Positions 10,865 to 20,875 of a stretch of 64,000 bases of DNA are shown piece after piece. The translations under genes and the position numbers were made by a program. This DNA comes from Mycolicibacter minnesotensis. Lineage in GTDB: Bacteria; Actinomycetota; Actinomycetes; Mycobacteriales; Mycobacteriaceae. Within the stretch, counting starts at the first letter, position 1. Every line of letters starts with the position of its first letter. Under the pieces are notes generated by a model. The model did not search any database, was not told the DNA's origin, and was given only the letters and a program-made list of their open reading frames with translations. The stretch spans positions 930,001 through 994,000 of the forward strand of contig NZ_AP022589.1 of NCBI RefSeq assembly GCF_010731755.1. Reading direction: 5' to 3'.

Positions 10865-12013
10865 TCAGGAGCCGACTGTCAGGCCGACTTTCTGGAACTC
10901 CTTGAGATCGCAATAGCCGGCCTTGGCCATCGCACGGCGAAGTCCGCCGACCAGGTTCAGCGAGCCGAATGGGTCGTCCGAAGGCCCCTCGAGCACCTGC
11001 GCCAGACCGGGCCGCTCGCCATAGGCGAACTGCATCAGCGCGCCGCGCGGCAGCGACGGATGAGCGGCAGCCGACGGCCAGTACCAGCCGTCGCCCTGCG
11101 CCTCGGCCGCAGCCGTCAGCGGCGTGCCCAGTACCACTGCGTCGGCTCCGCAGGCAATTGCCTTGGCCAAGTCCCCGGAGGTGTGGATGTCGCCGTCGGC
11201 CAGCACATGCACGTAACGCCCGCCGGTCTCGTCGAGGTACTCGCGGCGCGCGGCGGCGGCGTCGGCGATCGCGGTGGCCATCGGCACCGAGATGCCCAGC
11301 ACCTCGTCGGAGGTGGTCACCCCGGACGTGGAGCCATAGCCGACGATCACCCCGGCCGCGCCGGTGCGCATCAGGTGCAGCGCGGTGCGGTGGTCGATCA
11401 CGCCACCGGCCACCACCGGAATGTCCAGCTCGGAGATGAAGGTCTTCAGATTGAGCGGTTCGCCGGCACCGTCTCGGTCCACGGCCACCCGCTCGGCGGA
11501 GATGATGGTGCCCTGAATCACCAGCAGATCGACACCTGCGGCCAGCAGTGCCGGAGTCAGCGCTGCGGCGTTCTGCGGGCTCACCCGTACCGCGGTGGTG
11601 ACACCGGACGCGCTGATCCGGGCCACCGCGGCACCGAGCAACTCGGGATCCAACGGGGCGGCGTGCAACTGTTGCAGCAACCGGATCGCCGCCGTGGGCT
11701 CGGGCTCTTTGGCCGCGACCTCGGTCACCTGGGCGATCTTGGCCTCGACATCGGCGTGCCGACCGATCAGTCCCTCACCGTTGAGCACACCGAGTCCGCC
11801 GAGCCGGCCCAGCTCGATGGCGAACTCCGGGGAGACCAATGCGTCGGTGGGATGGGCCAGCACCGGCATCTCGAACCGGTAGGCATCCAGCTGCCAGGCG
11901 GTGGACACGTCCTTGGAGGAACGGGTGCGCCGCGAGGGCACGATATTGATGTCGTCGAGTTCATAGGTCCGACGGGCGGTACGGCCCATGCCGATCTCAA
12001 CCATGTCACGCAT
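10865..12013 (-). CDS. guaB3: GuaB3 family IMP dehydrogenase-related protein
   Basis: This 382-residue TIM-barrel protein matches the GuaB3 family (Rv3410c): MVEIGMGRTARRTYEL near the start, SRRTRSSKDVSTAW, the glycine-rich VVAGGVIDHRTALHLM, and a C-terminal GLRRAMAKAGYCDLKEFQK. It lacks the CBS domain pair found in true IMP dehydrogenase and is about 140 residues shorter than GuaB2. Actinobacterial GuaB3 proteins are IMP-dehydrogenase-like oxidoreductases whose reaction is less well established. The ATG at 12013 has a purine-rich AAGGG upstream; a second ATG three codons later (12004) matches the usual GuaB3 start. It lies downstream of guaB2 on the same strand, separated by a strong hairpin. 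Confidence 0.93.
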   Translation of the reverse strand: MRDMVEIGMGRTARRTYELDDINIVPSRRTRSSKDVSTAWQLDAYRFEMPVLAHPTDALVSPEFAIELGRLGGLGVLNGEGLIGRHADVEAKIAQVTEVAAKEPEPTAAIRLLQQLHAAPLDPELLGAAVARISASGVTTAVRVSPQNAAALTPALLAAGVDLLVIQGTIISAERVAVDRDGAGEPLNLKTFISELDIPVVAGGVIDHRTALHLMRTGAAGVIVGYGSTSGVTTSDEVLGISVPMATAIADAAAARREYLDETGGRYVHVLADGDIHTSGDLAKAIACGADAVVLGTPLTAAAEAQGDGWYWPSAAAHPSLPRGALMQFAYGERPGLAQVLEGPSDDPFGSLNLVGGLRRAMAKAGYCDLKEFQKVGLTVGS

Positions 12014-12040
12014 GCGGGGTCACCCTTATCTTTCCGCGAG

Positions 12041-12089
12041 ACCGACGTTTTGCAGCAAAAATACGAGAAGCGATCCGCAAAACGTCGGT
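12041..12089. promoter_or_regulatory. Long hairpin between guaB2 and guaB3
   Basis: A perfect 13-base inverted repeat, ACCGACGTTTTGC (12041-12053) and GCAAAACGTCGGT (12077-12089), encloses a 23-base loop, and three further pairs follow after one mismatch. It lies in the 83-base gap between the guaB2 stop and the guaB3 start. It could attenuate or terminate guaB2 transcripts, or stabilise them. No T-run follows. Confidence 0.6.
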
Positions 12090-12096
12090 TTCGGCG

Positions 12097-13698
<1,602 letters not shown>

Positions 13699-13819
13699 CT
13701 ACAAAGCCGGGGTGAGAACCCCATCTTAATCGCGGCGCGGGGATGCTTTCGCCCGCCACCACCTTGGCCGCCGAACGAGTCTCTTCGCCCACCGCTGGCG
13801 TTCTGTCAGTGCGACTGCG

Positions 13820-13825
13820 TACCCT
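13820..13825 (+). promoter_or_regulatory. Probable -10 element of the DUF5319 gene
   Basis: TACCCT fits TANNNT and ends seven bases before the GTG at 13833. That spacing would put the transcription start on the GTG and decides it over the ATG at 13827. No ribosome binding site lies upstream. Confidence 0.55.
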
Positions 13826-13832
13826 GATGGGC

Positions 13833-14237
13833 GTGCGTGACCACCTGCCACCCGGTTTGCCGCCCGACCCGTTCGCCGACGATCCGCATGATCCCTCGGC
13901 CGCACTGGACGCCGTCGAACCGGGCCAGCCGCTGGACCCACAGGAGCGCAGCGCCGTCGAAGCAGATCTCGCCGATCTGGCGGTCTACGAAGCACTGCTG
14001 GCGCACCGCGGAATTCGCGGCCTGGTGGTGTGCTGTGACGATTGCCAGCAGGACCACTACCACGACTGGGACATGCTGCGGGCCAATCTCCTGCAGTTGC
14101 TGATCGACGGCACCGTCCGCCCGCACGAGCCTGCCTACGACCCGGAGCCGGACAGCTACGTGACGTGGGATTACTGCCGCGGCTACGCCGACGCGTCGCT
14201 CAACGGCGCAACCTCGGAAGCCGACGGCTACCGCTGA
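13833..14237 (+). CDS. DUF5319 family protein (Rv3412-like)
   Basis: A conserved actinobacterial protein of 134 residues with no known biochemical role. It begins with an acidic, proline-rich stretch (DHLPPGLPPDPFADDP). Its core contains VVCCDDCQQDHYHDWDMLRANLLQLL, and it ends with YVTWDYCRGYADASLN. The Cys and His residues (CCDDC, HYHDW) suggest metal binding, but this is only inference. The start is taken as GTG 13833 because a -10 motif sits seven bases upstream and because homologues begin at this VRDHLPPG stretch; an ATG two codons upstream is the alternative. It is divergent from guaB2 and abuts the next minus-strand gene with no spacer. Confidence 0.88.
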   Translation: MRDHLPPGLPPDPFADDPHDPSAALDAVEPGQPLDPQERSAVEADLADLAVYEALLAHRGIRGLVVCCDDCQQDHYHDWDMLRANLLQLLIDGTVRPHEPAYDPEPDSYVTWDYCRGYADASLNGATSEADGYR

Positions 14238-15026
14238 TCAGGACCGTCGCCAGTCACCACCACGTTGGCGTACCAATTCTGCGGCGTCGTCACGGACGCC
14301 GCGTAGCTCTTCGGGTGTCCGGGTAGCACTGCCGACATCGACCAACATGCAGGCCAGTGCCCATCGCAACGGGATCAGACCCCGCCGCCCGGTTTCCTCC
14401 AGTGCGGCTTCGGCCACGGCGCGGGCCCGCTCGATGTTTCCCGCGCAGCACAGCGCCCCGGCCAGCACCACCTGACTCTTCACCCGGTGCCGCACCATGA
14501 CGTCATCGGCCAGCTCAAGGGCCTGTTCGGCGTTGCGCACCGCGGTGGCGCCGTCGCCGGTGACCATCGCCAACTCCGCGGTCACCCAGTGCCGACGGAC
14601 CGCCAGCCGGGCCGTCGCGCCGCGCGGCTCCGCCGGGGCCAGCTCCAATAGGGCCGCCGACACGGCGAAACGCCCGACGCCCAGGGCGTCGGCGGCCAGC
14701 CCGACCAACGCATCCGAACGTGCGGTGACGTCATCGCCGGCCAGCGCCAGCGCCCGGCCGTCGAAGCCGCGCGCCAGGTCGTGTCCGCCGAGCTGGCGCA
14801 GAAACGAACCCCGGGTGCTGTAGGCCAACGACGCCAGCGGCCCGGCCGGGGCCTCGCGCACCAACGCCGTCAGGTCGGCAACGGCAGTGGCATAGCGCCC
14901 CTGGCCGCCGGCCGCCACGGCGCGCAACCAGCGCTGTCGGCCAGTGGTCGCCGCGGGAAGCGGCCAGCGCCCCGGATCCTCGCCGAACGCGGCCGCCGTC
15001 AGGGCTGCATCTAGGTCTTCAGTCAT
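14238..15026 (-). CDS. Conserved hypothetical protein, Rv3415c-like helical repeat protein
   Basis: This 262-residue soluble protein is rich in Ala, Leu and Arg. It has repeating helix-pair patterns (RYATAVADLTALVREAP, DGATAVRNAEQALELADD, ERARAVAEAALEETGRRG) resembling tetratricopeptide-type repeats. Position next to whiB3 and length match M. tuberculosis Rv3415c, whose function is unknown. Its stop codon (14238-14240) directly follows the DUF5319 stop. In M. tuberculosis the sigD gene and its anti-sigma gene lie between these two, and here they are missing. A scaffold or regulatory role is plausible but not shown. Confidence 0.8.
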   Translation of the reverse strand: MTEDLDAALTAAAFGEDPGRWPLPAATTGRQRWLRAVAAGGQGRYATAVADLTALVREAPAGPLASLAYSTRGSFLRQLGGHDLARGFDGRALALAGDDVTARSDALVGLAADALGVGRFAVSAALLELAPAEPRGATARLAVRRHWVTAELAMVTGDGATAVRNAEQALELADDVMVRHRVKSQVVLAGALCCAGNIERARAVAEAALEETGRRGLIPLRWALACMLVDVGSATRTPEELRGVRDDAAELVRQRGGDWRRS

Positions 15027-15277
15027 CGCTGCGCGACCTTACGCGGTCCCGTCATGGCATCACCACCCGCAGAATGCGGAATAACATCCACGTTCACGGA
15101 ATGTCCACTCTTTTAGGCCAGCCTTTCTTAACGATCGCGTTGGTATTACTTCAGATCGTTTAGTTACCGTCCCCCTCGGCGCCGGAATCCAGCCGGCGCT
15201 GTTTTACGCACAGCACCCACCGCTCGACAGGCCGCCTCAGACCGATCCGGCCGCCCAGCGTTTTGAGAGGGGTTCCC

Positions 15278-15568
15278 ATGCCACAGGTTGAGCAGTTGCC
15301 CGGCCGCAATGCGGACGTGTGGGATTGGCAGCTCCGCGGAGCCTGCCGAGGGGTGGACTCGTCGGTGTTCTTCCCCCCCGACGGCGAACGCGGTCGCGCC
15401 CGCGCCCAGCGTGAACAGAACGCCAAGAAGTGGTGCCGCAGCTGCCCGGTGCTCGAGCAGTGCCGGACGCACGCGCTCGCGGTGGGCGAGCCCTACGGAA
15501 TCTGGGGCGGCATGTCCGAAGCCGAGCGGCACGCGGCGTTGCGCTGCAATCTGCGGCCCAGCGGCTGA
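15278..15568 (+). CDS. whiB3: WhiB-family redox-sensing regulator WhiB3
   Basis: This 96-residue protein has the four iron-sulfur cluster cysteines at positions 23, 53, 56 and 62 (C-X29-C-X2-C-X5-C) and the conserved GIWGG turn. The N-terminus MPQVEQLPG matches WhiB3. WhiB3 binds a 4Fe-4S cluster, senses redox and nitric oxide, contacts the primary sigma factor, and in M. tuberculosis controls lipid and redox genes. The start at 15278 has GAGAGG about eight bases upstream and beats the ATG at 15263. A 250-base upstream region has the inverted repeat AACGATC (15130-15136)/GATCGTT (15154-15160), a possible regulator site. A strong hairpin follows the gene. Confidence 0.95.
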   Translation: MPQVEQLPGRNADVWDWQLRGACRGVDSSVFFPPDGERGRARAQREQNAKKWCRSCPVLEQCRTHALAVGEPYGIWGGMSEAERHAALRCNLRPSG

Positions 15569-15617
15569 TTCTTCCCGGCCGGACCGCGGCTTCACCTCCG
15601 CGGCCCGTGGGTACCCT

Positions 15618-15647
15618 GAGCAGCCCCCGGTCTTCCGGGGGCTGCTC
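15618..15647 (+). terminator. Hairpin terminator after whiB3
   Basis: GAGCAGCCCCCGG (15618-15630) pairs perfectly with CCGGGGGCTGCTC (15635-15647) around a four-base loop TCTT. It lies 50 bases past the whiB3 stop. There is no T-tract, as is common for mycobacterial hairpin terminators. Confidence 0.85.
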
Positions 15648-15732
15648 GCTCCCCTAGGCATTCGCCTCGGTCAAACCCCGGCCATCCGGCCGTCCCCGCC
15701 GCATACTGAGCCCATCAGGTAGGGAGACCTCC

Positions 15733-16566
15733 ATGGCTGGCCAGTTCGACGGCAAGGTCGCGTTCATCACTGGCGCCGCTCGTGGGCAGGGCCGCGCACA
15801 CGCGCTCCGGTTTGCTCAGGAAGGCGCCGACATCATCGCCGTCGACATCTGCGACCAGATCGACAGCGTCGCCTATCCGATGGCCGCGCCGGAGGACCTC
15901 GACGAGACCGTCAATCTTGTCGAGAAGACCGGCCGCAGGATCGTCGCCGAACAAGGCGATGTTCGCGACTTCGACAGGCTGAAGGCCATCGTCGCCGAGG
16001 GGATCGCAGAACTGGGCCGAATCGACTTTGTGCTCGCCAACGCCGGAACGTTGGCCTGCTTCGGCCAGCAGCGCAACGAGATAACGGCTTTCGTCGACGC
16101 GGTGAATGTCCTGCTCAACGGCCTCTACTACACCGTCGAGGCCGCCCTGCCGGCGATGGTGGACCACGGCGACGGCGGCGCCATCGTCATCACCAGTTCG
16201 ACTGCTGGCCTCAACAGCCTGTGCCCGCGGTTCAGCATTCGCAGCCATGGCTTCGCCGGCTATCACGCCGCCAAGCACGGAGTGGTGGGCCTGATGCGCT
16301 ACTACGCGACATCGTTGGCCGAAAAGAACATTCGAGTCAACTCCGTACACCCCACCGGGGTCGCCACACCGATGCTGATGAACGCGGCGTTTGAGCAGTT
16401 CATCGAGGAATTCCCCGAGGCCACGTCCGCATTGCACGCGATTCTGCCGGTGGAACTCATCGACGCTGCCGACGTGAGCGAAGCCATGGTCTACCTCTGC
16501 GGCGATTCCGGCCGCTACATCACCGGGATCACGCTCCCGATCGATGCCGGAATCACCGTCAAGTAG
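15733..16566 (+). CDS. Mycofactocin-coupled SDR family oxidoreductase
   Basis: This 277-residue short-chain dehydrogenase has the cofactor motif TGAARGQGRAHA, the ADIIAVDICDQ segment, the NAG motif in VLANAGTL, and the catalytic YHAAK. The insertion after the first beta-alpha unit (PMAAPEDLDETVNLVEKTGRR) marks the subgroup whose nicotinamide cofactor is thought not to exchange and to be recycled by mycofactocin. It probably oxidises a secondary or primary alcohol; the substrate is unknown. GGGAG precedes the ATG at good spacing. It converges on the small lipoprotein gene with 12 bases between stops. Confidence 0.9.
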   Translation: MAGQFDGKVAFITGAARGQGRAHALRFAQEGADIIAVDICDQIDSVAYPMAAPEDLDETVNLVEKTGRRIVAEQGDVRDFDRLKAIVAEGIAELGRIDFVLANAGTLACFGQQRNEITAFVDAVNVLLNGLYYTVEAALPAMVDHGDGGAIVITSSTAGLNSLCPRFSIRSHGFAGYHAAKHGVVGLMRYYATSLAEKNIRVNSVHPTGVATPMLMNAAFEQFIEEFPEATSALHAILPVELIDAADVSEAMVYLCGDSGRYITGITLPIDAGITVK

Positions 16567-16578
16567 GACGGCCCCCGA

Positions 16579-16860
16579 TCAGCCGTGCGGCGCCTCGGAA
16601 ATCTTGCTGTCCGGCGCACCCAGCGTCTTGCAGTAGGTCGATACCGACAGCCGCGTTGCCGAAATCTCCAGATTCGAGGGCTCGGCCCCGCTGTGGTCCT
16701 TCAGCATCTTGGCGATCTCATCGTCCTGCTTCTTCTGGTCCTGTTCGACGAAGTCCTTGCACCTCGTGTCCCCGCCGGTGTTGATCACCTCCGAGGCAGA
16801 ACAACCGCTGGAGATCAGCACCCCCAACGCCATGGCCGCAAACGCAACGCTTTTCACCAT
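16579..16860 (-). CDS. Small secreted lipoprotein, possibly HdeA/HdeB-like
   Basis: A 93-residue precursor begins MVKSVAFAAMALGVLISSGC, a signal peptide ending in a cysteine at position 20 that could be lipid-modified, although the lipobox is not ideal. The mature part is short, charged and helical, with two cysteines bracketing it (TRCKDFVEQDQ and STYCKTLG), the arrangement seen in HdeA/HdeB acid-stress chaperones. The start was chosen at the third ATG because GGAAGGA lies six bases before it. It follows the GlsB-like gene by 20 bases and is probably co-transcribed. The HdeA relationship is tentative. Confidence 0.7.
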   Translation of the reverse strand: MVKSVAFAAMALGVLISSGCSASEVINTGGDTRCKDFVEQDQKKQDDEIAKMLKDHSGAEPSNLEISATRLSVSTYCKTLGAPDSKISEAPHG

Positions 16861-16880
16861 CGTCATTCCTTCCATACGCC

Positions 16881-17180
16881 TTACGCCTCACGCCCGAACA
16901 GGCGCAGCAGCCAGAGCAAAATGATCGCGCCCAAGACTGCGGTGAACAAGGTGAACCACCAACCACCGCTTGCCGTGTCGACGACAAAGCTGAGCAGGAA
17001 CCCGCCGATCAACGCTCCGACGACCCCCACCACCACATCGGCGGCCAAACCATACTTGGTCTTCATGGCCATGCCGGCGATCCAGCCGGCAATCCCGCCG
17101 ATCACGATATAGCCGATCCACCCGACACTGGTCAACGTTGTGGAACGGGCCAGGAATTCGGTGGCCGCCACTGCGTTCAT
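16881..17180 (-). CDS. GlsB/YeaQ/YmgE-type small membrane protein
   Basis: This 99-residue protein has three hydrophobic helices: WIGYIVIGGIAGWIAGM, the glycine-rich DVVVGVVGALIGGFLL, and WFTLFTAVLGAIILLWLL. These are the signature of the GlsB/YeaQ/YmgE stress-associated integral membrane family. The start at 17180 is supported by GAGAAGGAG five bases upstream; a longer frame exists but adds a charged unconserved leader. It probably forms an operon with the lipoprotein gene downstream. Family members are induced by envelope or acid stress in other bacteria; the molecular role is unknown. Confidence 0.88.
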   Translation of the reverse strand: MNAVAATEFLARSTTLTSVGWIGYIVIGGIAGWIAGMAMKTKYGLAADVVVGVVGALIGGFLLSFVVDTASGGWWFTLFTAVLGAIILLWLLRLFGREA

Positions 17181-17340
17181 GGTGATCTCCTTCTCAACGT
17201 CGTCAGCGCCGTCGTGGTCAACGTCGCGTCGGATCCATACCCGTTTTCCGCGGCCCCTAATCACACGATGGGAAACAGCCTGGCGCCAGCACAGAGAATT
17301 GAATTGATAACCAATGCAATAGATTAGGGCCGCTGGTGCG

Positions 17341-18306
17341 CTAGGCCGTGCTCTTGGGCAGGTGATAGGCGAAGGACTTCTCCTGGCGCTGCTTCATCTT
17401 CTGCAGACACTCGTGATGCTTGCGGGCGTGGTAGGCCAGGGGGAAGTAGGTCAGCCGGTCGGGCAGTACCCGGTAGGCGATTCGAATGGCGGTGTAAACC
17501 CGGGTGAGCTGACGCTCCTCTTCGGGGCTCCAGGTGACGCCGAGCTTCTCGCGAAGACGCGGGTCCAGCAGCCCTACCACCGACAGATAGTTGAACCGCA
17601 TAGCGGGCCGCAGCGCGCCCTGCACCAGCGGCGCCAACAGCTTCGGCACGGCGGGCGGCAATTCGGTCTGACCGGACTGCAGATCGGCGATCAGCTGTAG
17701 CGCCTGCGGGGTGCCCGCCAGCGTGTCGACCATTCGCTCGTAGTAGTCGGCCATCTCCTGCTGCGTTTCGGGGTAGCCACGCATCGGAACGTGAAGCAGT
17801 CGGGCCAGCCGCCGGTTGTCGCGCAGCAGCTCGTCCTTTTCTGCGTTGGTGAATTCGCGGCCGATCATCAGCCGGCCCGCCTGGGCGTTGATGATGTAAC
17901 CGGTGGCGATCACCCACTGATAGGCCTCGGGATTCAGCGCGCTGATCTGCTTTCCGGTTTCGGCGCTCTTCATGGTGATCGGCTTGTGCAGGGCGCGAAC
18001 GCGATCGCCTTCGGCTCTCGCCTCGGTTCCGCCGTAGGTCCACCGCAGGACGGAGTCGACCGAGCGGATCGCACGGCCGCCCGGGTCGCCGTGAAAGGCC
18101 GCGGAGTATTGACCGGTGACCTCGGCGATGATCGGATGCATCGCCTGCATCATGAACGCCGCGCCCTCGAGGATGAGAAACGTCCACCGTCCGGTGTGCT
18201 CGGCCATCAGCGAATCCGGCGGGATGAGTTCGATCTGCTCGAGGTCCTCGATCTCCTCGACGTCCTCGGCGAGCTGGCGGGCATCAAGATCCGGCGTAGA
18301 AGTCAT
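17341..18306 (-). CDS. MpaB-type oxygenase (DUF2236 family)
   Basis: This 321-residue protein has the DUF2236/MpaB pattern: LILEGAAFMMQAMHPIIAEVT at the start of the domain, a GDRVRALH motif near residue 100, and a helix-rich remainder with PMRGYPETQQEM. Members include the haem-containing latex-clearing protein and fungal MpaB', which cleave isoprenoid carbon chains. Here the likely histidines are HP near residue 57 and LHK near residue 106, but haem binding is inferred. It is divergent from a TetR gene 88 bases away that probably regulates it. Confidence 0.82.
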   Translation of the reverse strand: MTSTPDLDARQLAEDVEEIEDLEQIELIPPDSLMAEHTGRWTFLILEGAAFMMQAMHPIIAEVTGQYSAAFHGDPGGRAIRSVDSVLRWTYGGTEARAEGDRVRALHKPITMKSAETGKQISALNPEAYQWVIATGYIINAQAGRLMIGREFTNAEKDELLRDNRRLARLLHVPMRGYPETQQEMADYYERMVDTLAGTPQALQLIADLQSGQTELPPAVPKLLAPLVQGALRPAMRFNYLSVVGLLDPRLREKLGVTWSPEEERQLTRVYTAIRIAYRVLPDRLTYFPLAYHARKHHECLQKMKQRQEKSFAYHLPKSTA

Positions 18307-18351
18307 CGGCTTGCCTGTCGTCCCTTCCCTGGCATGGTGGCGCCGACGCTA

Positions 18352-18381
18352 ATGTGCACATACGGTCGCGTACAAGTCGCG
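18352..18381. promoter_or_regulatory. Candidate TetR operator region
   Basis: The 88-base gap between the MpaB-type gene and the TetR gene holds a perfect palindrome ATGTGCACAT (18352-18361). A direct repeat GTCGCG-tacaa-GTCGCG (18365-18381) follows at once. Divergent placement with TetR makes these plausible binding sites for autoregulation, but no consensus is known. Confidence 0.35.
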
Positions 18382-18394
18382 TTAGGAGGAACAC

Positions 18395-19024
18395 GTGGAG
18401 GGCAATAGCACCAGTTCAAGGCGTCGCAAGGCGCCGCAACAAGCTCGTTCCCGTGAGATGGTCGCAAAAATAGTGACATCGACAGCCTCGTTGCTGCACC
18501 GCTATCCGCCCGAGCAGATCACCACCAACCTGATCGCCGAGAAGGCCGACATCAGCAAGGGATCGATCTACCAGTACTTCACGAACAAAGACCAGATCAT
18601 CGACGCAGCGGTCGAGCAGCTCGCGGGCGAACAGGCTCCCGCGATCGAGGACATGCTCCGGGCGATCACCCTGGACAGGCCGGCCTCGGCCATGGAGGCA
18701 TCGATCGACATCCTCATCGACTACACGATCGCCAACCGCCGGCTGATCCGCTATCTCGCGCAACGGCCCGATCACCTGCGCGCCTTCGAGAACGTCTCCG
18801 GACTCAATGCCACCTTGTTGGCGATGACCACGCTGCACATGAGTCACTACCGCAGCCAGTACCGCGATGAACTGAGCCCAAGAGCGCTGGCGTGGTTGTT
18901 CTTCAACATGGCCGTCGCGACCACCATGCGCTACATCGAGTCCGACGACCCCATTTCGCTCGAGGACCTACGAGCCGGACTGAAATTCGCCTCGACAGGA
19001 CTGTTGGCGACGCCGCACCCTTGA
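18395..19024 (+). CDS. TetR/AcrR family transcriptional regulator
   Basis: This 209-residue regulator has an N-terminal helix-turn-helix (residues about 25-65) containing ITTNLIAEKADISKGSIYQY, followed by a helical ligand-binding domain. The GTG at 18395 has AGGAGG six bases upstream. It is divergent from the MpaB-type oxygenase and converges on the diiron protein with ten bases between stops. It most likely represses the oxygenase gene and itself until an effector binds. The ligand cannot be predicted. Confidence 0.92.
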   Translation: MEGNSTSSRRRKAPQQARSREMVAKIVTSTASLLHRYPPEQITTNLIAEKADISKGSIYQYFTNKDQIIDAAVEQLAGEQAPAIEDMLRAITLDRPASAMEASIDILIDYTIANRRLIRYLAQRPDHLRAFENVSGLNATLLAMTTLHMSHYRSQYRDELSPRALAWLFFNMAVATTMRYIESDDPISLEDLRAGLKFASTGLLATPHP

Positions 19025-19034
19025 CCGGACTGCC

Positions 19035-20135
19035 TCAGCCGGCGCCCGCGGCGATCACCTCGTTGACCTCCACGGCACGCTCGGCCATCTCGGCATGCGC
19101 ACGGTCCAGGGACTCGGCCTGGTCCTCATCGGCTTTCATCAGCGCGTCGATGTCGAATCCGCCCATGTCGAGCACACCCATGTCCCGGAATGCCTTCTGC
19201 ACCTTGGGACCCCATAGTCCGATGTCCTTGACGATCGGCACGATCCGGCTGAACAGGTGTGAGCGGAACTGGGTCATCAACGGCGACGCGTCGACCCACT
19301 CCGCACATTCTTTGACATTCAGGCCGAGAGTCTCAAAGACCTCTTCGCCCCGGAACCGGTCACGCATCAGGTAGCAGGCGTCCACGACGAACTCTTCACG
19401 CTCACCGCGCTCTGCCTCGGTCAACGCAGAGTAGTAGTCCTTCAAGGAGATTCGGCCGAACGCGACGTGCCTGGCCTCGTCCTGCATGACGTAGGCCAAT
19501 ATCTGCTTGGCCAGCGAGCCCTCCGCCGACACGTCCCGCAGCACGCCGAACGCGGCAAGCGCCAGCCCCTCGATGAGGACCTGCATGCCCAGATAGGGCA
19601 TATCCCAACGCGAGTCACGCAGGGTGTCGCCCAACAGGGCAGTCAAGTGCTGGTTTACCGGGTAGACCATCTCAGCCTTGTCCTGCAAGAACCGTGAGAA
19701 CGCCTCGACGTGCCGGGCCTCGTCCATGGTTTGGGTGGCCGCGTAGAACTTCGCGTCCAGATCCGGCACGACCTCGACGATCTTGGCCGCACACACCATC
19801 GCACCCTGCTCGCCGTGCAAGAACTGCGAGAACTGCCAGGACTGATGGTGCTGGCGCATCTCGGCGCGGCGCTTGTCGTCTGCGGCGTTCCAGATGGGGC
19901 TGCCGAACAGGGGATGAAAGTCGTCGGGCAAACCGATCGGATTCATCGGGTCGACATCTTGATCCCAATCGATGCGCAATTGGGCATCCCACTGCTTGTC
20001 CTTGCCCTTTTGATACAGCGACAGCAGCCGGGCCCGCCCGTCGTCGTACTCCCAGGTGAAGCGTGTGTCCCCGACGCTGGCGACCTGCCAGGAGTAGGGG
20101 TCGGGCACGGTCGTGTACTTGTCGCGCGTGCTCAT
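19035..20135 (-). CDS. Ferritin-like diiron protein
   Basis: This 366-residue soluble protein has two copies of the metal-binding DEARH motif: TMDEARHVEAF near residue 140 and MQDEARHVAFG near residue 220. Further conserved glutamates sit in LHGEQGAM and IEGLALAAFG. The pattern is that of four-helix-bundle diiron carboxylate oxygenases, such as R2-like or N-oxygenase relatives. It probably activates O2 on an organic substrate. It has no signal peptide, so it should be cytosolic. Neighbouring TetR and MpaB-type genes suggest a small oxidative pathway, but no substrate is evident. Confidence 0.82.
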   Translation of the reverse strand: MSTRDKYTTVPDPYSWQVASVGDTRFTWEYDDGRARLLSLYQKGKDKQWDAQLRIDWDQDVDPMNPIGLPDDFHPLFGSPIWNAADDKRRAEMRQHHQSWQFSQFLHGEQGAMVCAAKIVEVVPDLDAKFYAATQTMDEARHVEAFSRFLQDKAEMVYPVNQHLTALLGDTLRDSRWDMPYLGMQVLIEGLALAAFGVLRDVSAEGSLAKQILAYVMQDEARHVAFGRISLKDYYSALTEAERGEREEFVVDACYLMRDRFRGEEVFETLGLNVKECAEWVDASPLMTQFRSHLFSRIVPIVKDIGLWGPKVQKAFRDMGVLDMGGFDIDALMKADEDQAESLDRAHAEMAERAVEVNEVIAAGAG

Positions 20136-20264
20136 GAGCTGCCGCCTTTACCGAACCAGTCGACTTATGACGTGTATCACAGTGCGCCCGGGTAAGGCGG
20201 CGCGTCAAGCACGCCGGGCGGGAAACCTGCATTGAAAAACATGTGATGCGCGATGATCGTCGGC

Positions 20265-20795
20265 ATGACCGACGATGACGTGCACCCCCACGGCGGGGCG
20301 ACACGGCCCCGCGCCATCGTGACCCTGCCCGGCTTCCGCAACGTCATCTGGCTGATGCCGGCCGCCTACCTGCTGCACATCGCCGAGGAATACCTGGGCG
20401 GATTTCCGGCCTGGGTCACCCACGACGTCCACGGCCGCTTCGACAACGTCGCGTTCGCCTTCAACAACCTCGCCTTTATGGCGATTCTGGTGACGCTCGT
20501 CTCGGTGAACTACCGGCGGCGGGCTCTGGTCCGCAGCGTTGCACTGGTTGTCTTCGCCAGCGCAAACCTATTCTGGGACGCACTGTTTCACCTGGGCATG
20601 ACGCCGATCCTCAATCGATACTCACCCGGCCTGATCACCGCGATGCTGCTCTACTACCCGATCTGCCTGCTGATCGGCACGGTGATCATCAAGGAGAAGG
20701 TCCTGACCGGGCGCCAATTCACCCTGGCGCTGACCGGCGGGCTCGCGGTGTTCGCCTTCGTGGTCTGGTACGGGTTGTTCCACTTCGCCACCTGA
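20265..20795 (+). CDS. HXXEE domain membrane protein
   Basis: This 176-residue protein has the defining motif LHIAEEY (H-x-x-E-E) in its first hydrophobic segment, followed by about four more membrane helices, for example FNNLAFMAILVTLVSV and LTGGLAVFAFVVWYGLF. The motif lies at the membrane face, and conserved His and Glu residues suggest metal binding or catalysis, but the family is uncharacterised. The second ATG of the frame is used; another lies four codons upstream (20253). It converges on groEL1, with an IS element now between them. Confidence 0.78.
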   Translation: MTDDDVHPHGGATRPRAIVTLPGFRNVIWLMPAAYLLHIAEEYLGGFPAWVTHDVHGRFDNVAFAFNNLAFMAILVTLVSVNYRRRALVRSVALVVFASANLFWDALFHLGMTPILNRYSPGLITAMLLYYPICLLIGTVIIKEKVLTGRQFTLALTGGLAVFAFVVWYGLFHFAT

Positions 20796-20803
20796 CCCCC
20801 AAA

Positions 20804-20831
20804 CGAAAACACCCCCGGCCCATGGCGGGTT
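20804..20831. terminator. Left arm of a split terminator palindrome
   Basis: This GC-rich segment (CGAAAACACCCCCGG, then CCCATGGCGGGTT) follows the HXXEE gene stop. It is complementary, with a few mismatches, to 22463-22492 on the other side of the IS element. Together the two would form a bidirectional terminator of the convergent genes, with the IS in the loop. They could instead be the outer part of long IS terminal repeats. Confidence 0.5.
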
Positions 20832-20875
20832 CACATGGTCGTCGCAACACTCTCGATTGAGAGGTTGCGGCGACC

